Source: Campylobacterota bacterium (GTDB lineage Bacteria; Campylobacterota; Campylobacteria; Campylobacterales; SZUA-545). Taken from it: DNA of 6,617 bases. Shown here one piece after another: positions 1 to 4,298 of this stretch. The position numbers were made by a program, and so were the translations under genes. Location: positions 1-6,617 of the forward strand of contig JAUPLZ010000192.1 in NCBI GenBank assembly GCA_030836705.1. Direction: 5' to 3'. How positions within the stretch are numbered: the stretch's first letter is position 1; every line of letters starts with the position of its first letter. The notes beneath the pieces were generated by a model that was not told the origin of the DNA, did no database searches, and saw only the letters and a program-made list of their open reading frames with translations.

Positions 1-368
1 ATCCGCATGGGTTTATTCCGGAGAGCGGAGATTTTATTCAAGCTGATGAAAAGCTAAACGAGATTGCTATAAAAGTTGCAGACGAAATGGGTTTAAAGCT
101 TCTAAAGGGCGTTATAGCTACCGGTGATCAGTTTATAGCTGACGAAAATAAAAAGAACTGGATAAGAGATACTTACAAGGCAGACGCTTTGGAGATGGAA
201 GGCGCAAGCGTGGCTTATGTTTGTTTTGTTTTTAAAGTACCGTTTTGTGTTATAAGAGCCATAAGCGATGCGGCGGATATGGATGCCGGATTTAGCTTTG
301 ATGAGTTTTTAAAATCAAGCGCCAAAGAGAGCGCTAAATTTGTATATAAAATGCTTGATCATATTTAA
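1..368 (+). CDS. mtnN: 5'-methylthioadenosine/S-adenosylhomocysteine (aminodeoxyfutalosine) nucleosidase, C-terminal part
   Basis: Only the last 121 residues are in the window; the reading frame starts at base 3 and the true start lies upstream. The enzyme cleaves adenine from methylthioadenosine and S-adenosylhomocysteine in the cytoplasm. In Campylobacterota the same protein (also called Pfs or MqnB) hydrolyses 6-amino-6-deoxyfutalosine for menaquinone synthesis. Visible signatures are GVIATGDQF (residues 36-44 of the fragment), the ribose-binding LEMEGAS segment (E66) and the RAISDAAD segment with the catalytic aspartate D89. The 23-residue spacing from this Glu to this Asp equals that of E. 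coli E174 and D197. The PHGFIPESGDF segment and the C-terminal SFDEFLKSSAKESAKF closely match what I recall of the H. pylori enzyme. The internal ATG at 87 is not the start, because homology continues upstream of it. The stop codon directly abuts the next ATG, so co-transcription and translational coupling are likely. The family call is secure. Which substrate dominates is inferred from the phylum. Confidence 0.95.
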   Translation, partial: PHGFIPESGDFIQADEKLNEIAIKVADEMGLKLLKGVIATGDQFIADENKKNWIRDTYKADALEMEGASVAYVCFVFKVPFCVIRAISDAADMDAGFSFDEFLKSSAKESAKFVYKMLDHI

Positions 369-1133
369 ATGTCTAAAAACATACTAATTTCTAAAAAACT
401 ACAAAAATCTTTTGGAAAATGCGTAAGAGAGTATGACCTCATAAATGAAGGCGATAAGATTGCGGTGGGTTTAAGCGGCGGCAAGGATTCACTCTCTCTT
501 TTGCATCTTATTAAAAACTTCAAAAAAATTGTTCCGTTTGATTTTGAATATGTAGCGCTTACTGTTGATTACGGAATGGGTCAAAATTTTGATTACATTG
601 AAAATCACTGCAAGGAGCATGAGATTGAGTTCGTTCTAAAAAGAACTCAAATTGCTCAAACTGTAGAAGAACACATAAGGGAAAATAGTTCTTTTTGTAG
701 TTATTTTTCTAGGATGAGAAGAGGTGTTTTGTATTCCGCTACACAAGAACTTGGGTTTAATAAGCTAGCTCTTGGTCATCATCTTGATGATGCGGCTGAG
801 AGTTTTTTTATGAATATGTTTTATAACGGCAGCCTTAGAACTTTGGCTCCAAAATACAAATCAAAATATGACATCGAAGTTATAAGACCGCTTATTAAAA
901 TAAGAGAGTCGCAGACTGAAAATTTTGCAAAAGAGAACAATCTTACAACGGTAAGAGATGATATGTGCCCTGCTATGAAATTTCCCGTAAAAATGCCGTT
1001 TGCCAGAGAAAAAACAAAAGAATGGCTAAAAATAATGGAAAAAGAGCACGATGAGCTTTTTAAGATGCTAAAAACCTCTTTTGAGCATCTGCATGCCGAA
1101 ACTTTTTTTGATAAAAGATATGCAAAAGATTGA
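369..1133 (+). CDS. TtcA-family PP-loop ATPase (tRNA 2-thiocytidine synthesis-like)
   Basis: This 254-residue cytoplasmic protein belongs to the adenine-nucleotide alpha-hydrolase (PP-loop) family that activates tRNA bases with ATP; TtcA makes 2-thiocytidine at tRNA position 32. The PP-loop SGGKDS is at residues 36-41. The TtcA block CSYFSRMRRG is at 110-119, followed by LALGHHLDDAAESFFMNMFYNG (about 133-154) and the VIRPLI segment at 181-186. E. coli TtcA uses C122, C125 and C222 for its iron-sulfur cluster. Here the first cysteine is C110 and the third most likely aligns with C200 (DDMCPA), but the position of the second holds F113. The protein is also shorter than E. coli TtcA, which is about 310 residues. 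It starts on the ATG directly after the upstream stop and has no clear ribosome binding site, which points to coupled translation. A PP-loop gene next to the nucleosidase gene is, as I recall, a recurring Campylobacterota arrangement. The family is certain. Whether it really makes 2-thiocytidine is uncertain because of the missing cysteine. Confidence 0.88.
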   Translation: MSKNILISKKLQKSFGKCVREYDLINEGDKIAVGLSGGKDSLSLLHLIKNFKKIVPFDFEYVALTVDYGMGQNFDYIENHCKEHEIEFVLKRTQIAQTVEEHIRENSSFCSYFSRMRRGVLYSATQELGFNKLALGHHLDDAAESFFMNMFYNGSLRTLAPKYKSKYDIEVIRPLIKIRESQTENFAKENNLTTVRDDMCPAMKFPVKMPFAREKTKEWLKIMEKEHDELFKMLKTSFEHLHAETFFDKRYAKD

Positions 1134-1159
1134 TTTTGTAAGTTGTAAGTGAATATAAT
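1130..1159 (+). promoter_or_regulatory. Sigma70-type promoter for the lipoprotein/barrel unit
   Basis: A perfect TATAAT -10 box lies at 1154-1159. A TTGATT -35-like hexamer (4 of 6 matches to TTGACA) lies at 1130-1135, 18 bases upstream, and overlaps the TGA stop of the preceding PP-loop gene. The predicted transcription start is near 1166, giving a leader of about 25 bases that contains the strong ribosome binding site. This separates the envelope genes from the upstream nucleosidase/PP-loop pair, although read-through is possible because I see no terminator between them. Confidence 0.65.
1136..1149 (+). repeat. Tandem TTGTAAG x2 in promoter spacer
   Basis: Two perfect adjacent copies of the heptamer TTGTAAG fill 14 of the 18 bases between the -35-like and -10 hexamers of the promoter upstream of the lipoprotein gene. 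The copies are seen directly in the sequence. A role as a regulator half-site pair is only a possibility, since a 14-base direct repeat in AT-rich DNA can arise by chance or slippage. Confidence 0.5.
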
Positions 1160-1178
1160 TAATTCAAGAAACAATATG

Positions 1179-1185
1179 AAGGAGG
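1179..1185 (+). promoter_or_regulatory. Strong ribosome binding site fixing the lipoprotein start
   Basis: AAGGAGG, a full match to the anti-Shine-Dalgarno core, sits five bases before the ATG at 1191. It decides the start codon. The reading frame is open back to a GTG at 1149 and has another ATG at 1176, but starting at 1191 puts the signal peptide right at the N-terminus and leaves the site in the untranslated leader. Confidence 0.85.
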
Positions 1186-1190
1186 AAGGG

Positions 1191-2396
1191 ATGAAAAGTA
1201 GTTTTGGAAGTTTTGCAAAAAAATCATTTTTGCCGGCTTCGCTTGCAATGTCGCTTTTATTTAGCGGCTGCGGTACTTTCGGAGACGATAGTAGTGATGA
1301 GGCAAAAAAATATGAGGTTTCTAGCGCGATAGATGCAGGCGAATACGATAAAGCTATAACAATGCTTGAAGCAGATTGTGCCGGATTTACTTATGAGGAG
1401 TGCCAATTAAATCTTGGAGCGGCTTATTTGGGCAAAGCGGGCATGGATGTCGTGTCGCTTGGAAGAGAACTGATTAAAATTGATGGTAATGAAAGTACAA
1501 CAGATAGTCAAAAAGAAGTTCAAATAATGACAACTTTATTTGATATTGTTTTTGATGACTCTATGACAGCCGGCACAAGAGAGTATAAAAAGTTATTAGA
1601 AAATAACGATTCAAGCGTTTGTAATGCAGACGATTATGTAAATCTTACAAGTTATCAACAGCAAGCTTGTATAGCTATAAATCCTATCTTGCTTCAAGAA
1701 CTTATGGCAGATGAGGCAGATACGGAAACTCTAGCGGTGGATATGGAAACGATAGCGCAGTTTAAAGATGTTTTAAATGCGGTTATTCCAGGTATTACTA
1801 CGGCTGAAATTGTAACTATTCTTAATACTGATACCAGTGCTGATAGCGAAAAAGATGTCAATAGCAACGGAGATTTGGATGCTATGGAAGCTACGGATTG
1901 TGCAATGAATGCCTATTCAAACAATACATTTGGCAATAGCTGCACAAGCGATAGCAGTGTTTTGGGAACTGATTTGGGCGAACTTAGTTTTAGCGACATA
2001 AATGAAACTATATACGGAGTGGATGTTGTTGTTGAGAGCGGTACTGTTACTTATTCAGATGCCAGCTTTACTCGCTTGGTTACAGAGTTGGATACAGGTG
2101 TTTATACAACTGTTACCACTGAAGGCTTCTGTAAGACCGACATGACTGTTTGTAGCGAGGGAGATAGTGGATGTTATCCATGTCCGGTTGTAGTTGATGG
2201 CGAGCTTCAAACTCTTGGTGTTGCCGTTACGGACATACTCAACAATGATGATTTGTTAACATCTATAGCTATTGTGTCTGACTCTGATACTACAAAAACA
2301 TCTGATGAAAAAGTAGCTGATTTGAAAACTGAGATGTGTGGTTCTGCGGATTGTACGGTTGATCAAGATGATCTTCTTGATTACATGGCTAGATAA
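1191..2396 (+). CDS. Acidic cysteine-rich lipoprotein with TPR-like N-terminal region, function unknown
   Basis: I do not recognise a named family for this 401-residue protein. The N-terminus is a lipoprotein signal peptide: lysines at 10-11, a hydrophobic stretch, then LLFSGC with the lipidated cysteine C27. The residue after it is Gly, so outer-membrane sorting is plausible. Residues about 40-90 (AIDAGEYDKAITMLE, then QLNLGAAYLGKAG) read like a TPR or Sel1-type helical repeat. The mature chain is rich in Asp, Glu, Ser and Thr. It has twelve further cysteines at 63/71, 144/160, 237/251, 314/321, 328/331 and 383/388, an even set in close pairs that suggests periplasmic disulfides. Residues 222-233 (DVNSNGDLDAME) fit a canonical EF-hand or dockerin-like calcium loop. 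The next gene, an outer-membrane barrel, begins 10 bases downstream with its ribosome binding site overlapping this stop codon, so the two products probably act together at the outer membrane. Lipoprotein status is well supported; function is open. Confidence 0.85.
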   Translation: MKSSFGSFAKKSFLPASLAMSLLFSGCGTFGDDSSDEAKKYEVSSAIDAGEYDKAITMLEADCAGFTYEECQLNLGAAYLGKAGMDVVSLGRELIKIDGNESTTDSQKEVQIMTTLFDIVFDDSMTAGTREYKKLLENNDSSVCNADDYVNLTSYQQQACIAINPILLQELMADEADTETLAVDMETIAQFKDVLNAVIPGITTAEIVTILNTDTSADSEKDVNSNGDLDAMEATDCAMNAYSNNTFGNSCTSDSSVLGTDLGELSFSDINETIYGVDVVVESGTVTYSDASFTRLVTELDTGVYTTVTTEGFCKTDMTVCSEGDSGCYPCPVVVDGELQTLGVAVTDILNNDDLLTSIAIVSDSDTTKTSDEKVADLKTEMCGSADCTVDQDDLLDYMAR

Positions 2397-2406
2397 GGAG
2401 TAGAAA

Positions 2407-3579
2407 ATGAAAAAGATATTAAAAACAACACTTTTAAGCGTAACAGTGGCTACTTCTTTATCGGCTCTTACTTATGAGCATCCGCAGCTTTATAAGGATC
2501 CAAAAGTTATAGGTATGGGCGGAGCCAATGTGGCTGTCGGAGGGCATGCAAGTGCGCTTTTTTATAATCCAGCAGGACTTAGCTTTATACCAAGAGAGTA
2601 TGGGGTTGAGGTTGAGTTAATAAATTTTAGTGCTTCAATCAACCAAAATATAGTGGACTTTGGACAGGACTTTAGTGATGCCACTGATGACCCTGCTGTT
2701 GTTACTGGTGATAGCGATACGGACGAGACGCTTGCTATGCTTGATGTTGTAGATGCTTATATGGGTGAAAATATCCATTTTGATGCGAATAACTTTACAA
2801 GCGTAAGCAGAAAAGGCGAAAAGGTAGGTTTTGCTGTTGGTGCCGTAGGTGGAGCCACTTTTGATGCTAGAACTCATAGAGGCTTTGGCAATGATGGCGT
2901 TATGGAGATGCAGGGTTTAGGATATTATGGAGCAGCTGGCGGATTCTCGTATGATTTTTCCAATGTAGAGATTGCGGATAAGTATATTCTTAATGATTTT
3001 AGCCTAGGTCTTGGAGTCAAACAGATTAACTATATGTCGCTTGAGCATGCTTTTACTATTAGCGAGCTAATCAGGGATGATTTTGACACTTATGTTGAGG
3101 ATGAACTCCTAAAAGAGGGTTCAAGTACTGTATTTGATGTCGGTGCTATGTATAAATTATCGGAAAATACACAAATCGGTTTGAGTGCAATAAATATAGG
3201 CGGAATCGGTGATGAGGATTCTGTATATATTCCAATGACTGTAAATGCCGGTATAGGATATCTAAAAAGATGGGAAGACCATATGCTTTTTAATCAAGTA
3301 AGAGTTGCTCTTGATTATGTTGATATATTGTATGCTTATGATCAAGATAAAGATGTTATGAAAAGAACAAGAGCCGGTGTTGAGGCAAATGTATGGGATG
3401 GTTGGTTTAGCACTATGACACTAAGAGCCGGTCTGTATCAAGGAGCTCCTACATACGGTGCTAATCTAAGACTAACTTTTCTTCAATTAGGATATGCTTA
3501 CTATCAAGAAGAAGTCGGTGCATATGCCGGACAAGATAAAGACGAAAGACACATGGTTAATCTTAGTCTAGGATGGTAA
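2407..3579 (+). CDS. Outer-membrane beta-barrel protein, TraF_2/FadL (OmpP1)-like
   Basis: This 390-residue protein has a Sec signal peptide (MKKILKTTLLSVTVATSLSA, probable cleavage after A20). The mature start contains the motif typical of FadL/PorV/TraF_2-type barrels: GMGGANVAV at 36-44 followed by ALFYNPAGLSF at 50-60. Alternating hydrophobic and aromatic strands follow, for example FSLGLGVKQINY (198-209), TQIGLSAINIGG (255-266) and the closing HMVNLSLGW. It ends in a C-terminal Trp as expected for a BAM-assembled barrel. Residues 84-126 form a very acidic stretch (DDPAVVTGDSDTDE), likely a surface or plug loop. Such proteins are often labelled conjugal transfer protein TraF, but no transfer genes are nearby and that name should not be taken as function. 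AAGGAG at 2395-2400 overlaps the stop of the lipoprotein gene, with six bases before the ATG, so the two genes form one operon. Membership in the barrel superfamily is likely; the substrate or partner is unknown. Confidence 0.82.
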   Translation: MKKILKTTLLSVTVATSLSALTYEHPQLYKDPKVIGMGGANVAVGGHASALFYNPAGLSFIPREYGVEVELINFSASINQNIVDFGQDFSDATDDPAVVTGDSDTDETLAMLDVVDAYMGENIHFDANNFTSVSRKGEKVGFAVGAVGGATFDARTHRGFGNDGVMEMQGLGYYGAAGGFSYDFSNVEIADKYILNDFSLGLGVKQINYMSLEHAFTISELIRDDFDTYVEDELLKEGSSTVFDVGAMYKLSENTQIGLSAINIGGIGDEDSVYIPMTVNAGIGYLKRWEDHMLFNQVRVALDYVDILYAYDQDKDVMKRTRAGVEANVWDGWFSTMTLRAGLYQGAPTYGANLRLTFLQLGYAYYQEEVGAYAGQDKDERHMVNLSLGW

Positions 3580-3589
3580 AGAGCATAAT

Positions 3590-4207
3590 CTATATGCCTT
3601 GAGATAATATCTTCCACAGTTCATCAACCTCTGTATCAGCTAGGTTGGTGAGCTTTTTTGTTTTAAAAAATTCTGTAATTTTCTTTAAATCAAATTTTTT
3701 TGAATAGACACAGTTTGTATGAGCCGGCAAAAATGACCTTGTTAGTGCCAAATTATCCACTATTGCCTCTTCGCAAACAAAACATCTTAAATTATCATGA
3801 AGTCTTCCTTCGTATGCAAGTAGTGAAACATATCCCTCTATACATGCCCTCTTTGGATTTTGTTTTTCTATGGCGTATGATATTCTTTCAAGCAAATCAT
3901 AATAAAAACAATCAACCTCTTCAACACCTCTTAGATGCATATCAATAAGAGATATAAACTGATTCCATATTAGTATTTTATTGTAATCTCTATTGTATTT
4001 TAAGGCAAGCTCTACAATATTTCTTAGTTTTGAAATAGTAATATTTACGGTTTTTTCAATTTCAAAATCTATCTTATATCCAAGGTTTATAGAACTGTGC
4101 CTTGCTCCGTAAAAGCGATAGAGATTAAGAATCTTTTCTCGAGTTAAAATAGTAACTATTAAATCTTCTTCTTTATATTTTCTTATATTTAATATAAAAC
4201 CCTTCAT
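3590..4207 (-). CDS. recO: DNA repair protein RecO, Campylobacterota type
   Basis: This 205-residue cytoplasmic protein matches RecO, which loads RecA onto SSB-coated single-stranded DNA with RecR and anneals DNA in recombinational repair. The N-terminal OB-fold region reads MKGFILNIRKYKEEDLIVTIL, then YRFYGARHSSINLGYKIDFE (30-49), a hallmark I associate with Campylobacterota RecO. The C-terminal helical part carries a probable zinc site made of C142 and C145 (CFVC) plus H163 and C166 (HTNC), instead of the usual four cysteines. At 205 residues it is shorter than E. coli RecO (about 240), as expected for this group. I chose the start at 4207 rather than 4240 because family homology begins there and AAAGGTG (4219-4225 on the minus strand) lies upstream of it, while nothing resembling a ribosome binding site precedes the ATG at 4240. 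It converges on the barrel gene with 10 bases between the stops and diverges from gltB. Confidence 0.88.
   Translation of the reverse strand: MKGFILNIRKYKEEDLIVTILTREKILNLYRFYGARHSSINLGYKIDFEIEKTVNITISKLRNIVELALKYNRDYNKILIWNQFISLIDMHLRGVEEVDCFYYDLLERISYAIEKQNPKRACIEGYVSLLAYEGRLHDNLRCFVCEEAIVDNLALTRSFLPAHTNCVYSKKFDLKKITEFFKTKKLTNLADTEVDELWKILSQGI
3618..3659 (+). terminator. Intrinsic terminator of the lipoprotein/barrel operon, inside recO
   Basis: Bases 3618-3630 can pair with 3642-3654 as a 13-bp stem (11 Watson-Crick and two G-U pairs on the + strand transcript) around an 11-base loop, followed at once by TTTTTG and then TTTT. The stem begins 38 bases after the barrel gene stop. It lies wholly within the coding sequence of the convergent recO gene, where the same bases encode part of its last 25 residues (KLTNLADTEVDEL). 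On the opposite strand there is no U-run after the stem, so it should act only on rightward transcripts. Confidence 0.72.
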
Positions 4208-4238
4208 CTTTGAAAAAACACCTTTATTACATTTTAAC

Positions 4239-4255
4239 ATTCTAAATGATAGAAT
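4239..4255. repeat. Perfect 6-bp dyad ATTCTA-N5-TAGAAT
   Basis: The inverted repeat ATTCTA (4239-4244), spacer AATGA and TAGAAT (4250-4255) is perfect over 6 bp per arm. It lies in the recO-gltB intergenic region. The right arm coincides with the candidate gltB -10 box, and the left arm gives the same TAGAAT sequence on the minus strand. It could be an operator for control of glutamate synthase, or simply two back-to-back -10-like elements. The sequence cannot tell these apart. Confidence 0.4.
4247..4255 (+). promoter_or_regulatory. Candidate gltB promoter, extended -10
   Basis: TGA followed by TAGAAT forms an extended -10 element (TGn plus a hexamer with one mismatch to TATAAT), preceded by T-rich DNA and no clear -35, which is common in Campylobacterota promoters. 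The predicted start near 4262 gives a leader of about 37 bases before the gltB ATG, enough to include its ribosome binding site. The weaker TATTAT at 4278-4283 would start transcription within the ribosome binding site and is less likely. Confidence 0.5.
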
Positions 4256-4278
4256 AGAAACACTTTGATAGTAAATTT

Positions 4279-4287
4279 ATTATACCA
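4279..4287 (-). promoter_or_regulatory. Candidate recO promoter, extended -10
   Basis: On the minus strand this reads TGG then TATAAT, a consensus -10 hexamer with the TGn extension. The predicted start is near 4272, giving recO a leader of about 65 bases. The element lies only 11 bases before the gltB start codon, so any -35 contact would fall inside the gltB coding sequence, where no good -35 is visible. An alternative minus-strand TAGAAT at 4239-4244 would give a leader of about 25 bases. Confidence 0.5.
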
Positions 4288-4298
4288 AAAGGCATTCG

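Noticed and set aside
821..1174. A 117-codon open frame on the minus strand across the end of the PP-loop gene
   Set aside because: It lies antisense to a well-supported gene, has no family resemblance, and its Ser/Leu/Phe-rich composition is that of a reverse-frame shadow.
1149..1190. An upstream extension of the lipoprotein gene to GTG at 1149 or ATG at 1176
   Set aside because: The strong ribosome binding site lies within this stretch, and the signal peptide starts naturally at 1191.
2635..2877. An 80-codon minus-strand frame inside the barrel gene
   Set aside because: It is fully antisense to the barrel coding sequence and has no ribosome binding site or recognisable domain.
2407..3579. 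A plasmid conjugation role for the TraF_2-like barrel
   Set aside because: No other transfer genes, relaxase or origin of transfer are nearby; the name comes from family labels and the neighbours are chromosomal housekeeping genes.
3582..3600. A small hairpin GCATA-N5-TATGC at the convergent gene ends as a terminator for recO
   Set aside because: The stem is only 5 bp and AT-rich, and no proper U-run follows on either strand.
3700..3948. An 82-codon plus-strand frame inside recO
   Set aside because: It is fully antisense to recO, which has clear family motifs, and the frame shows no protein-like features.
4208..4240. An extension of recO to the ATG at 4240
   Set aside because: There is no ribosome binding site before it, the extra eleven residues do not resemble RecO, and the proper start has one within this stretch.
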